Shown one piece after another: positions 22,207 through 34,079 of a DNA stretch of 64,000 nt (positions are counted from its first letter, which is position 1; every line of letters starts with the position of its first letter). A model generated the notes under the pieces. That model was not told the DNA's origin. It saw nothing but the letters and a program-made list of their open reading frames with translations, and ran no database searches. Position numbers and translations under genes: made by a program. Source of the stretch: Apostichopus japonicus. Taxonomy: Eukaryota > Echinodermata > Holothuroidea > Aspidochirotida > Stichopodidae. The stretch is from assembly GCF_037975245.1 (NCBI RefSeq), contig NC_092567.1, forward strand, positions 9,368,714 to 9,432,713, written 5' to 3'.

Positions 22207-22990
22207 TCTACTGTTCATCTAGTTTACTATGCAGTGTTTTAAGACTATAACTGGATCCCAGCTGGGAATCCTACATCAGAAACAATCCCACCAGTTTCCC
22301 AATGCTGTGTATAAAAATTAAAATGATATATCAAATCACCCAAAAATTGAACATAAGCCAAGCCTCCCCTCTCTTAAACAATTAATAGATCAGAGTTCAC
22401 CCCCCCCCCCCTAAAAAAAGAAGAAAAAAGTAAGAATAATAATAATTACAGATTTAAAAGATGAAAAACTTGGCAAGCTCCAAATGTATAGTGTACTCAT
22501 CTATTCTTGAAAATACTACTATTTTCAAGTACCATTAAAAATTTAAATTAGCATAAAACAGTCTAGTGTGCTACTATTAGCACAATCAACAAAGTGTACC
22601 ACTTTAACTTCAGGAGGTTCAAGTACACGTTGTGTCTAAAGGATAATTTTATCTGCTAATTTGCCGTGCTTCAGTAAACTAGCAATTTTCAAGCACATGT
22701 TTTGATTTTTCTGAAGATGTATTAAATTGTGAGGCTTAACAGATTCCACAGTTGAAATAGCCAAGGATATTTCAGAACCTCCTGTGATCAAAATCCATGA
22801 GAGATACTATAGGATAATTCCATTTGCAGTAAAGCACAATGAAATTATCCCACTGTTTCTTAAAATAGTCACAAATGACAAATTACATTCCCCTTGGTCA
22901 ATGGCTTCTTATGCAAGATTTCATAATATTATCACATTTTCTCCACATTTCTCCTCCTATATTGTTGGCTAAGAAAAGGTGTGGTTAGTT

Positions 22991-22996
22991 TTTATT
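22991..22996 (-). terminator. Candidate poly(A) signal for the HSD17B2-like gene
   Basis: Minus-strand AATAAA about 460 bases downstream of the stop codon at 23454. It is the first canonical hexamer I noticed in that direction. Confidence 0.4.
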
Positions 22997-23044
22997 GGAC
23001 AGACAGAGGACAGATGATAATAATTATAAAGTGCATCGTTCACT

Positions 23045-23148
23045 ATGTCTAGTGCTCTAGCCATAATGCTCTCTAGCCATAATGCTCTCTAGCCATAATG
23101 CTCTCTAGCCATAATGCTCTCTAGCCATAATGCTCTCTAGCCATAATG
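23045..23148. repeat. 16-bp minisatellite, about 6 copies
   Basis: ccataatgctctctag repeats head to tail. It lies about 300 bases downstream of the HSD17B2-like stop codon, probably in the 3' UTR. Confidence 0.92.
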
Positions 23149-23453
23149 CAAGTAATACTGTATACTGCAGCCGTGCTACAAGACTATATAGGCTACACTG
23201 CAGGTTACTAGCCTGTCATCCAAAATGCAGGCAGCAGTGCTTTAAGACCCATGGCCAAACTGAAGAATGTGATCCATGTTGTAGACCTCTGGTAATTTTG
23301 CAGCCAGGTTCCAGCCAGGTTTTGTATTAAATGCCAGATTGCATTCTCAATGAAGCGATAAGATGATAGTCATAATGTAGACTGCCAGCCTGGCAACAGT
23401 CCAAGATAAGCTGATTGCCACTATATACAATATTATGTTAAAAACTAACAGGT

Positions 23454-23896
23454 TTAGTTTGCATTTCCCTCAGATGATGTTTCAACCTCTTCTTTGATCT
23501 TCTCTTCATCTTGTAAGTTTCCTGATTCTGGTGATACTGCCCTCTTTGGGGTTTCTGGTTTATCACTGCTTGAGTTCTTCACTTTACTGATTGAACTTTT
23601 AGAAAGAAGGAACACTCCAACCAGATATTTAGAGACACCAATTGGAAGCCAGGCAGCAAGCAACATATGTATTTCTGCTGACAAACCGACTATGTACTGT
23701 GGAAGAGGACTCTTAGCAAGCAGCGCATGATCCACGGCAGTCACCACAGGAGTCAAATCAGATGGCAAAGACAATGGTGATGCCTTCTTCATGTAGCAAG
23801 CTTTGTAGTTGGGGCCATATTCTTCAAGCAAACCAGGCTTAACAGCATCCAATATTTCAGTGATGTTTCGCTCCCATGTTTCTTTATGAATTAGAT
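23454..23896 (-). CDS. HSD17B2: HSD17B2-like exon 5 (C-terminus and stop)
   Basis: Acceptor TCTTGATACAG ends at 23897. Encodes NLIHKETWERNITEILDAVK, EEYGPNYK, HALLAKSPLPQYIVG and LPIGVSKYLVGVF, matching the C-terminal HSD17B2 segment. An acidic tail and TAA at 23456-23454 follow. Confidence 0.92.
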
Positions 23897-26800
23897 CTGT
23901 ATCAAGAAAAAGTTATACTAAAACTGGAACATTGGTGATACAACATTCAGCAAACCCAGACAACAGTCAAGCATAGGGAATCTGACCACTTAAGGTTATA
24001 CTTTAAATTGTAAAAGAAAGTAAACAGTGCAATGGCTTGTTGTGCAGGACTTCTTTGAAGGATTTCTCCTTATTTGGTTCTTCCTCTTTGTTTCCACAAA
24101 ATCTCTAATGCTAAAGAAGGTGAAAACATGAATCCTAAAGAAACACTCATCTTAAAGATATTTGTACCATTTAAATCACTGAAGGTGTACAAAACTTTAG
24201 TCAAAGATTTTAACCCCTTATAGTTGAATTATAACTCATCCAAAACATGTTCTTGCTTCACAACAGAACACCCTCTAATGACAACCCAGATCATTTCTCA
24301 AACATATCATTTCAAAGTGTTTGTTTACTTATTAATGTTTGTGTTGCATCTGACAACCAGACCTTATTTTCTGTGTATAAGATTATAAAGTCCAGTCACT
24401 CTACTTTATTAACCTTAGCTGTTTATATGGTCATATCTCAAAACTTGAAAACTTGTAAATACAACTTGAAATTTCTAACGATATAGCGTAATACAGTGGT
24501 TGTTCTCTCAGTGTAAATGTGTGTGTATGTGTGATGGTATGATTGTCGTGCATCCGGTACGTGCCTAGGCTTGGCACTTGTGTTCCTAATATTGTGTCAT
24601 CGTTGCCTTGTTTTGAAATCACATTTTTCAGAGTTCTATTTTCGGATGCAAATATCAAAACATTAATTTGTAATTAGTCTTTGAGGTTTTGAACGTGATG
24701 AGAATAGTTTTGAACATAGATTTTCTCATAGATTCAGAGGAAGTTACTCTCGATTAGTTGGATTTTTCATGTCATGGCCTCTTTAATGTATTACAAGGTA
24801 TTGAAACTGTGAGCAGAATCAGCCAATGATATTTGCACTGCATATAACATCTTCTCCCATGGATCTTAATACAGTTTTCAAAAGTATTTTTGTAACCGAA
24901 GATAGTGAACGTGTTGATTATGTCATCAACATGTATATAATGACATTGTAAATGGCAACATATACTGTATGTGTATTCTCCAAGTTATACTTTGCACAAG
25001 TTAAAAATAATTAGTTTAATACTCACTAGTAGCATATCCGGACAGGTGTATTGTTGAAAGAGACACATCCCATATATATATGTGCATTCTCCAAGTTATA
25101 CCTTGCACAAGTCAAACATAATTAGTTTAATACTCACTAGTAGCATATCCAGAAGGGTGTATTGTAGAAACAGATACATCCCATATATGTACATTCTCCA
25201 AGTTACTGTATACTTTGCACAAGTTAAACAAAATTAGTTTAATACTCACTAGTAGCATATCCAGAAGGGTGTATTGTAGAAACAGACACATCCCATTTCA
25301 TCATCTCAAGACGTAGGGCATCCATAAAACTTGTACAGGCAGCCTTACTAGCACAGTAAGCTGACAGCATTGGAAATGCGACTTCACCTAGCGGGAGAGA
25401 GATGAAGAGATTTTAATGATTTGCATGTAATTAACATTATTTTAACACTTGGAGATGAAAAAGTTTTCTAGAAACATGTTGCTACAAAATATCACAACAT
25501 TGTCATGTAAGTCCAAATTTTTGACTTGCAAAGAAATGAAAATTAAAATAGTTTAATACCCCAGTCAACACAGCCACATGATAGGTGTCATGCTTGAATA
25601 CAATACATATCCCCAAGAGAATTACTGTTTCCATACATATCCCTAATAGCATTACTGTTTCCATACATAACCCTATAGAATTACTGTTTCTATACATATC
25701 AACAATAGAATTACTGTTTCCATACATATCCCTAATACAATTACTGTTTCTATACATATCCCTAATGATAGAACCACTGTACATTTAGTAAGATGATCTC
25801 TGACAGAGAGTATTACCAGACATGACAATAACTTTATCTGGTTGTATTTTATAAAAGAAATGCTCACTTCCTGTTGAGCTCATTGTGACTATTCGTCCCT
25901 TTGAGCGCCTCAGCAGTGGTAAGAATGCCTGCGTAAGTAATACGACACCATAGTGATTCACAGCCATTACTCTCTTGTAGATCGTCATAGCAACGATTTC
26001 TGCTTCTCCTAAGTACATGATACCTGCATTATTCACCAATGCCCAGAGATCTGAAAGGAAGATGAATACTAGAACAGTCTGTCAAATCTCAATCATGCAC
26101 TTACTCTGTGACTTTTCATTTACTGGAAGGCAGTAATACCCTCTTCACAGAATAATTTCATGTCAAAGCACCACAGCCACCTCTTATGTCTGTATAATGC
26201 AAAATACTCGGTAAACGATTAAACGTCTATTCTAGAATGTCAGTATAAACTTAGCCTGTAATACTACAGAGTAGTAATCACCATGGCTGTAGTATTGTAC
26301 TGTAATGACAATGCTCAATTGCAGTTAACTGTTGCTCATACTCATTTCACAGTCTTATTGTTAGTGTGTCTGTGTTGCTAGTGTTTTCCTTAGCCAACAG
26401 TGGTCTGATAACATACCTTTTGGATTTTCTACCTCAAAGCAACGTCACGTCCCTCCTACCTTCAAAGGTTGTGCCCCCCTCCCTCTCCCCTGCCCTCCTT
26501 TGTAGATACTTAAATACCTTTTCCTTGGAGCTTCTCCTGGACAGTTTTGACTGCATTTGTTATTGATTCCTCGCTGGTCACATCCAACTGTATTGTCACC
26601 AACCTATCACTACAGGCCTTCACTAGATTCTGCTCCCCCTCCTGTCCTTTGAGGTAGCATCCAGCAAACACATGAACACCTTTCTCATCTAACGCTTTAG
26701 CTATGGCAAACCCAAAGCCAGAATCACAGCCTGCACAATGGGAATAAAAAATATGTACTTTGACATACATAGTTATAAAACAAGCTTATTATTAATAGTG

Positions 26801-28995
26801 TCTGTAATTGTTCTGGCACAGCTAATGGAGGTACAGTATCTGTAACATCTACTCAATGTAATCATAAATGATGACCCTCTGACCTATATGCACTAAACTG
26901 AGTGAAGAGAATATAATGTCTTTAACAGAGCTAACCCTTCACCCAAAGTAATTTGCAAATGGTAACTTAAATAAAACAAATTGAGATGCATACCATGGCG
27001 ATAGAGGTGTGATAGCTTTAATCTGCTCTTGGGAAACCCATAAGTATTATGTTATGATGTATGTACAGTTAAGTCTATAGCAGTACAACATAATGAACAA
27101 CTGTACACTGTTTGTACTGCAATCTGTACATTGCATTTACAGTAAAGGAAACACAAGATGTTGTCTCCCAAGTGCTGGTGTTTAGTAATCTATATCTTGT
27201 ATAAATTTACACCTCTACCCCCAACAGAGCCTATGATCAGCCTTGCAAGTGTTCTTTGAAACATGTAATACTATAGTATATACATATGATTTCAAATGTT
27301 CTGTTTGAAAAATTCACATTTGTTGGAATACATTTTTCATTATAACATTTCAATAATTGACCAATGAGAGTCTAAAGTCACTTGGCATTTTCTACAACAA
27401 AGATAGTTATTAGTCTTTATTACAGTATGACACCTCAATATTATACTATCTAACTAGGCCTAATCATGCAGCTCTAGGGTGGTGTTTATTGTTTTAATTA
27501 AAAATTTCATACAAACTACATTGATAGTGATTTCTATTGTGTGGATTCTTTCACATGTGTAGAGCTTTTGTGTAAATTCTTAAGCTGAGACCATTCAACT
27601 AAATTTGATACATGAATGTGCAACTTTTGACTAGCTGCCTAGATTATTACAAAAATGTTTTGTTTATTTGGCAACAAAGCTTGCCAACTTGAAGTGCTGA
27701 GGGATTGCACATATGTAGGCTATAGTAGTCATACTTCACATGGTAACAATTCATTTACCAAGTTTCAGACCAGCTACTAATGGCTTGGACTGGGCATTAA
27801 ATTGTTTGACTACAGAGTATCTGCATAGAGTATGCTACCCTTAGTAAAATTTTACTAATAAATACACAAGAAGCTTTTGCAATTTATGTTTACAACATGC
27901 ACATCTACATTTTACATAAATTGACAAAAATGTACAGAAATTCTGAGTAATTTTTTCACAGCAATATCTTGCAAATGATGGTGTCATACTGGTAACTATT
28001 ATGGCACAGTCTACTAAAAATATAAAAGAATTGGTTAAGTTACTAGTCCTTCATTTAATACTGATATAACAAGCAGGCTACAATAACAGGATTCTAGAAA
28101 GAAAAAGTTGGGGATATTGTTTCTTACTTTTCATTTGACACAAACAAGTAATATGTTAGGCTAACTGATTATGAGTAAACTACTGTAACAGTACACAAAC
28201 AAACTTTAGGCTACTTGTAGTCGTACTTGACAGTGATGATTTGGACCTACTGTTCAGTAGCTTTACAAATTTATGTATCGTTTGATTTAACTTTTATAAA
28301 AAATGCATTGCGAGATTTGCTAGCACACTTCAAGTTTTGCTTACTTTCTGTTACTACTGTTAAATTTCCAAAAGTGTAGCATAACTGATACAATGTCATA
28401 ATTTTGGTCCCTGTACTCAGTCATAGGCCTAAAAAAAATGTTGTACGTTGTACTCTGGTCACACTACAAAGTCTGTTGTGAATACTTAACCTGCTGTTAG
28501 ACTTAGTTTAAGCTTAAAACGTGTATCAACATTTCTTGTCAACAACGCTCCGTCTCTGGATAACTGTAAATCAAAGTTCGTCTTGGCTGGCCTAGGCCTA
28601 AGATTAAGAGTTTACAAAGTTACAAAGAATGCCTCGGCTCGGCATAGTTGTTGTTAGTGTTAGTCCTAGGGTACACAAATGATTATTAACAGCTACCCTA
28701 TAGCCTAGGCTAAGCCTAGGTAGAGCAAAATACCTGAAATGAATACATATTTCCCGTCGGTATCGATGAATCTTTGTGGAAGACGTTGGTATATACGATA
28801 AGAGGCAATGGCGAACAATGTTATTCCACAAAAACCTCCAAATATTAGTTGACAGATTGGTTGGGTTATGGTCGGGAGCAATATGAGTAATGTGTAAGGT
28901 CCTGTCAGTAGTAATTCGTCTTTCAGATATCTTCTCAAAACTGCACCGTTGAAAAAGATCGTAATAGCTGAGTAAAGGATGAGTTTTAGAGACAT
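23454..28995 (-). CDS. HSD17B2: 17-beta-hydroxysteroid dehydrogenase type 2-like short-chain dehydrogenase (complete, 5 exons)
   Basis: Five exons join into 412 codons plus stop with all phases closed. The N-terminus has two hydrophobic stretches (about residues 4-18 and 30-68), a membrane anchor like that of HSD17B2. The Rossmann glycine motif is SGCDSGFG (87-94), NNAG is at 165-168, the structural Asn is N190 in MAVNHYG, the catalytic Ser is in MSSTG (216/217), and YCASK gives Y230 and K234. FLPLLRRSKGRIVTMSS and YLPIG-like C-terminal residues are closest to HSD17B2, though retinol and DHRS9-type relatives are similar. The family oxidises steroids, retinol or similar alcohols with NAD in the ER membrane; substrate cannot be told here. 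After the fold comes an acidic, Ser/Lys-rich tail of about 50 residues (EEKIKEEVETSSEG) absent from human HSD17B2. Confidence 0.9.
24973..25302. repeat. Tandem duplication of an exon 3' end plus splice donor (3 copies)
   Basis: Period 107-111 bp. Each copy has actcactagtagcatatcc and gggtgtattgt, the complement of the last ~50 bases of HSD17B2-like exon 4 with its GTGAGT donor, followed by ~60 bases of intron (ctccaagttatactttgcac, aattagtttaat). The copy at 25250-25302 is the real exon end; those at about 25134-25186 and 25022-25075 lack an acceptor. Confidence 0.93.
25250..25387 (-). CDS. HSD17B2: HSD17B2-like exon 4 (YxxxK active site)
   Basis: Acceptor TCCCGCTAG ends at 25388; donor GCTACTA|GTGAGT, phase 1. 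Encodes SEVAFPMLSAYCASKAAC and LRLEMMKWDVSVSTIHPSG. The last ~50 bases and the donor are tandemly duplicated twice downstream in the intron. Confidence 0.93.
25595..25780. repeat. ~30-bp minisatellite, about 6 copies
   Basis: agaattactgtttccatac followed by atatccctaat recurs at 29-30 bp in the intron between HSD17B2-like exons 4 and 3. Open frames on both strands here are by-products of the repeat. Confidence 0.9.
25868..26050 (-). CDS. HSD17B2: HSD17B2-like exon 3 (NNAG and catalytic Ser)
   Basis: Acceptor CCTTTCAG ends at 26051; donor ACAGGAA|GTGAGC, phase 1. Encodes DLWALVNNAGIMYLGEAE, YKRVMAVNHYGVVLLTQAF and GRIVTMSSTG. Confidence 0.93.
26518..26730 (-). CDS. HSD17B2: HSD17B2-like exon 2 (nucleotide-binding)
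   Basis: Acceptor CATTGTGCAG ends at 26731; donor GGAAAAG|GTATTT, phase 1. Encodes GCDSGFGFAIAKALDEKG, VHVFAGCYL and LVTIQLDVTSEESI: the glycine-rich loop plus the D(V/I)T turn that contacts the adenine. Confidence 0.93.
26731..28733 (-). other. HSD17B2-like intron 1, nothing recognised
   Basis: 2-kb intron, AT-rich, with no repeat array, mobile-element terminus or coding segment that I can support. Confidence 0.5.
28734..28995 (-). CDS. HSD17B2: HSD17B2-like exon 1 (start, membrane anchor)
   Basis: ATG at 28995-28993; donor TTTCAG|GTATTT, phase 1. Encodes MSLKLILYSAITIFFNG, a long hydrophobic segment (PYTLLILLPTITQPICQLIF) and the first Rossmann strand KYVFIS. It is followed by a 2-kb intron with no recognised content. 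Confidence 0.88.
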
Positions 28996-31830
28996 TTTGA
29001 CCGAAAGATGGATGTTATAAGTCTACTAGTACTAGACCTAATCTACTGTACTCCTTGGATAATGTTTGGTGAACTTTTGCTCAGTGAGTAACCCCAGACG
29101 TATCTATATCAGCATTGTAGGCTGCATGTCTAGTGGCAAATAACCGAAAATTGTCAGGGATGCACGATTACGTAATTTTCAGGGCGCTCGTGGTAGGTGC
29201 AAAACACAGTCTGCATAATTTCCGTTTATACGTTTCTGAATTTGTGTTCGAAGTGCCAAATTCGGGAAATCACTCTCATATGTTGTAGCGGCCTTAAGCC
29301 GAGAGATTGGGTGAGGCATTTGCCCCAATCATGATGCTCGTCCCAGTTCCCCCTGTGCCTGTGCCTTAATTACATCCAAAATTTCCTTTATTTGCTATAT
29401 TCGCTAAATGCTACACATTCCCTGCTAAATAGCCTAATATAAGTAGGCTATTTATGTGCTTAAAGTTAAAATAGCAAAAAAAAGAGAGAATTATGTGAAA
29501 TCACTACAGTTTCCGGCCTGCAATACCTTCCACGGAAATTAAATTCGCCTTTCTGACATGTGCTGTTGTGCCTTAGTGCCGTTATGGGAGAATTAGGATA
29601 ATTCAACTACGCCAACAATTTCTGGTGGCTGAGGCCATCTCATTGGAACTCATGACCAGGGATTAAGTAAATAAATTCCATAGAAATTGAATTTCTCTCT
29701 CTCTCACATGCGCGTCGGGGACGGGGGTTGAGCTGTGGGGAACATAACACAAAATCCCTCTCACCTCCCCCGGACCCCTATCCCCTCCCCACCTACTCAT
29801 GCACACTTAATTACCAGGCCTCTACTGAAACAAATGACCATCATAAATCACTCGGAATGTTCAGTAGGCCTACTGACAATATCGTCCGATGTCTCACGAA
29901 TACTGTTGATGTGACAGAGGCTCTTGATGGCAATCACATAAATTGAACTCATTTGAATACATTACGGATATCCGAGCGACGAATGTGTTGTAGAATGACG
30001 TCATTCTGCGTTCCATGTGACGCCATAATCGATTGATCCGACTGGTTTCACCCCCCCCCCCTTCCTACCCACACACTTCAGAAAAGCTATCTACCTCAAT
30101 GTCTTTCTCATATATTTTGTGTTTTAAACTCGCTACGAAAGAACAAGGAATATCTCTGAATACCCTCGAGCAAATATTTGTATAGTTTTTGCAAGCTTTT
30201 TGCAAGTGGTCTATTTTTCGAAACGTATAGCTTGTCACTGTAGTAGGTCACAGGGAGTCAAGTTGGTCTCGATATCGATCGAAAACCCTCTTGAAAATAT
30301 GGTGAATGTAACGACCCTGGTGTATGCATGACATTCAAGTTTTGTTACAATTTTGAATTTCATGCAAACAATTTCATTCATTAAAATTTAGCTAAATAGT
30401 AATAATAAATAGCATTTATATAGCGCCTAATACAAAAGTTTCTAAGCGCTAGTTCACCGACAAAGCGTGGAATGTGCGTGGGGGGGGGGGGGGTATATGA
30501 TACCATATGACATAACCACTAGCCCCCTATATTTTCCCGTAATGTGCACATCATACAGTATGTGTAAATTATACAGGTTCGTTTCTGCACTTCCAAATAA
30601 ATTGTCCTCTCCCCGGCAAACTGTTTGCTTTGCCCAACTCCCAATTTGAAATTTCTGGTACAGCCACTGCATATATTGCAGACCTATAGTACACAATAGT
30701 TCCAAAACACGCGGTGATTCAAGAAAGCAATTTAATGCCGATGTCGTTTAATCTACATTTTTCCAGATTTCAAGTTTATAATGCAAGTTCAAGTTATCCA
30801 CTGCGCCAATTCTATATCAAGATGAGTGCAGCATAAAGCTGCAGTAGGTTTGTAATACAGCCTACATAATATGCGTCTAGCGGTGAAATTAATTGCGGTG
30901 ATTCTTTGATGTAATCGTTACACCGCAGGATATTACATCTCATCAACAGAATCAGAGTCAATCTCACATCATGAGTTCTAGATGGTGGTCTCAACAGTGA
31001 TATGTAGGTCAGTAGTAAGGAATGATGCTTAGGCTTCCATTATTGAAGCTAACCAGCTACCATTTTCAGTGCAATTAAGTAAAATACTTACGGTACCTAA
31101 CTTGCATGCAAGTAAACTAAATATAATGATAACGTACCAATATGAAAAGCATATAATGGCGGCTTCGATCAAAGAAAAAGGCTAATGCGATGTGTGGTAT
31201 AAGAAACACATGATAACACAAATACCCCTTCATTGAAGTAGTGCTTTTACCAAATTGTATTTCCATAATACTGAAGTTTGCCGAATGAGAACATTTTCAT
31301 AGCCCTACTAATTCACAAACTGGGTTTCAAGCGTCTTGATGAAAATAATTTATTGGCGATTGAAGCACCATTCGTTTGCTTATTTTTATCATTTACATCT
31401 CCCGAAAGAACCTCCCATTTCCCCTTCCTTGGCTCATTGAGTTGTTAGACTGAAATAGTCTGCATTCTATAGAATGTTCAATAAAATCTTCAGATAGACA
31501 AACAGTTGGTAATTAATTAGACAAGTTGACGGTTTACGGTTTGGGCTTTTATGGTTGTAGAGAGAAGCAACGGGTGGTATTATCTTCTTTTGGAATTTAT
31601 ATTCTGTCATGTCACAATCTGGGATATTTCCAAATACTGAAAGTTCAACCCATCTATTTGTTCACTAGTTCCCATGCTCCAACATAACGCTAAGAAAGTA
31701 ATCGTGGTATTACTCCACTGTTGAACTAGAGTATGTCTAGGTAGTATGTCAGTGCTACCTTCAGATATATGCAAGTGCATGTTATGGTCTCTGTTTGCAC
31801 TTTCAATTTATTGTTACTTTGCAATGTTCA
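28996..31830. other. Upstream region of the HSD17B2-like gene, no gene seen
   Basis: No coding segment recognised. It holds C- and G-runs (about 30051-30061 and 30480-30493), the palindromic CRE, and at about 30390-30460 a short segment (aataataaatagcatttata, tagcgcctaat, ttctaagcgct) like the 3' ends of dispersed LINE/SINE repeats common in marine invertebrates. Confidence 0.45.
29992..30007. promoter_or_regulatory. Palindromic CRE upstream of the HSD17B2-like gene
   Basis: AGAATGACGTCATTCT is a perfect 16-bp palindrome containing the full cAMP-response element TGACGTCA (29996-30003), about 1.0 kb upstream of the ATG at 28995. Function is inferred from the motif only. Confidence 0.45.
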
Positions 31831-31837
31831 GTAATAT

Positions 31838-31913
31838 CAGGGGCGTATCCAGGGGGGGCGCAACAGGCGCGCGCCCCCCCTATTGGCCGTCACAAAAAAA
31901 AAAAAAGTTTAGC

Positions 31914-31945
<32 letters not shown>

Positions 31946-33178
31946 GACGACCTTTATGTGAGATGTCGGTGATCGCTCAACCCCCCCCCCCCCCCTCCCG
32001 TATGCTTTATTTTTTGTTTGCCAAAAAAGGTTCTGGCGAAGTTCGGCGGCATAATAGTTTTAGAAACATAGATGGTAATTGTGTTTGTATTATCACTATA
32101 AACACTAAATGACATGCCAGCCATACTAAATTGTGCATTTTGTGTCCATATTTACTGGAAATGTTGCTTATTATTAAGGTCGAAAAATGGATCACATATG
32201 GCCATGGGCGGCGATCCTGGGTGGATATATCCCCCCATGAAAATGGGTGGAGGGTATGTAATGCACCATATCCCCCCCCCCCCCACCAAATGCCAGGGAT
32301 AAGAATATTTTCATGCCTACATTTATGCATCTTCGTTAATGTACGGCTCTTTTTTAGCTTCATTTCTCGCCTACCATAAACGCAGTGCGATCTTTTCAAA
32401 TAAAGCGTCTTTATAAAGCAAAAATAGTTGACTGTAGGCTTCATTGGCCCTATAACAACAAAATGTATTATTGCTCCCACGGTATTGATATAGTACATAT
32501 ATGCACCCTCATAGTATTCATATAGGCCCTATAGTAGGCCTACACACGTACATGTTCCCTCGAATAGCTGAGAATCTCATGTAACCAGGGTAATGCTTAA
32601 TACACGTTTCACCTGGATGCCCTAGCAATCGGTACCTAGGAATGTAACTATGTGTAATTGTGTATTGCATGTGTATAGGCCTATAATAGCCTGCATGAGG
32701 CCATTTTCTTCATCGAATAATATAACAGAGCTCTCGAACATTCTAACGTTGCGCCTGAAACAAGATTGACAGGGGCAATTTTCCCAAAATAACACCCGAA
32801 ATTAAAAAAAAAAGTATTTTGGATCCTGATTATGAGATATTTCGGACATGACATCCCTATTTTAAAGTTGGGTATATGCCGCTTGGAAACCTCGGGAAGT
32901 GCCGTTTCCGGCCATTTAGAGGGTTTGTTAATCCCAAAATTTTCTTGTACGCTTCGCGCCAACTCATGGTGGCGCTACGCTTAGATAGTCAACAAGGTCA
33001 TATCCCCCCCCCCCCACTCGGAAGTACGGATCGCCGCCCATGCATATGACACCATTTTGCATTTCAGCCCTTCTTTGAAAGCAAAAATTGTACACCCCTC
33101 CCCTTAGACCCATCCCCCAGGACGGCGATCATTCATGCCTGGCGCCCCCCCTATTGGAAAATCCTGGATACGCCCCTG
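31838..33178. mobile_element. TIR DNA transposon (outer of a nested pair), 7-bp target duplication
   Basis: Ends CAGGGGCGTATCCAGG (31838-31853) and CCTGGATACGCCCCTG (33163-33178) are perfect inverted repeats. GTAATAT flanks both sides (31831-31837 and 33179-33185). Inside are long C-, G- and A-runs (poly-A near 31914-31940) and no transposase. A second TIR element is inserted at 32203-33042. Probably hAT-like; superfamily is inference. Confidence 0.85.
32203..33042. mobile_element. Nested TIR element inside the 31838-33178 element
   Basis: CATGGGCGGCGATCC (32203-32217) and GGATCGCCGCCCATG (33028-33042) are inverted repeats flanked by CATATGGC and CATATGAC, an 8-bp duplication with one mismatch. 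A segment near 32860-32990 (gtacgcttcgcgccaactca, ggcgctacgcttagatagt) is homologous, inverted, to 17350-17460. Confidence 0.75.
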
Positions 33179-33185
33179 GTAATAT

Positions 33186-34079
33186 CAATACTTTTTTAAG
33201 ATGTGCTTCCATTCTTGGTAAGCATTATTCCATAGGACAAGCTTGGCCATACTTTACCTGTTTTAATGTGGTGGGCAGGGCAGGCATTTGGCAGTTTGGG
33301 GCAGTCGGGGCCTTCACTTGTTCTTACAAAGTTGAGGAAATGTGTTTTTCGCCCCTCTTTTGAAGAGTAATTATGTTCTGTTTCAAAAGTTAATATTCAA
33401 ATATTAATTACTGCAAGATGGAATCTCCCATATATCATAAAGGAAAATCCTTTTGTCACGAATAAGCTACGGGTACTCATAAACTTTTTTTTTAAACCAG
33501 AAATGACTTAGCATTCATTTACTTTCATAAATTGGGAGCTGAAAATATCACTTCATTGGAAGAAAATGAATATTTAGAAAGCCATTTCAATAGAAGCACC
33601 TGCTAAATGCTAATCCATATGCACAGGCAACAACAATAAATAAAGAATTGGTTTGTATACATATTTATTCATACTCAGACACAATATACATTTTGCTAAA
33701 ATAATTACTGCTTATGATAACTGTTGGTTACAATAATGTAATAATACATAAAAGGAACATAAAAATAAAGATAACTGGACTAATGCTGCTCTTAAATGTA
33801 CGAAAAAACAGGCTTGTTCGAACAGATTCAGGGCCAATAACACCTATTGACACAGTAGTTTTGTGTGTGGGTTAGATACTGCATACTGAGGGCTGGGTAG
33901 TCACATCTGCACACACGGTTACTGCATGTTGCTCACATACTGAGATACAAGAAAGATAACAATCTCTCAAACTATGTCAACAACTATTAATAACTAAACA
34001 CTCTCAGTGAGACAAAGATTCTGAAAACTACATCTCTAGTTTATGCCACGGCTAGCTTTGCCATAATTCTCTTTCATTT
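33186..34079. other. Intergenic stretch with no gene seen
   Basis: AT-rich, no coding segment or repeat boundary supported. Confidence 0.4.

Larger units (their letters stand above)
17607..22980. other. Intergenic stretch with no gene seen
   Basis: Between the DCDC1-like 5' flank and the 3' end of the HSD17B2-like gene. AT-rich; no ORF with recognisable similarity on either strand. It holds a copy of the TGACCTTTGACCT repeat (20335-20480), a short direct repeat at 20665-20720 and 20724-20775 (gtagatatcagatgtttgat type), the hairpin at 22125-22206 and a C-run near 22400. Confidence 0.5.
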
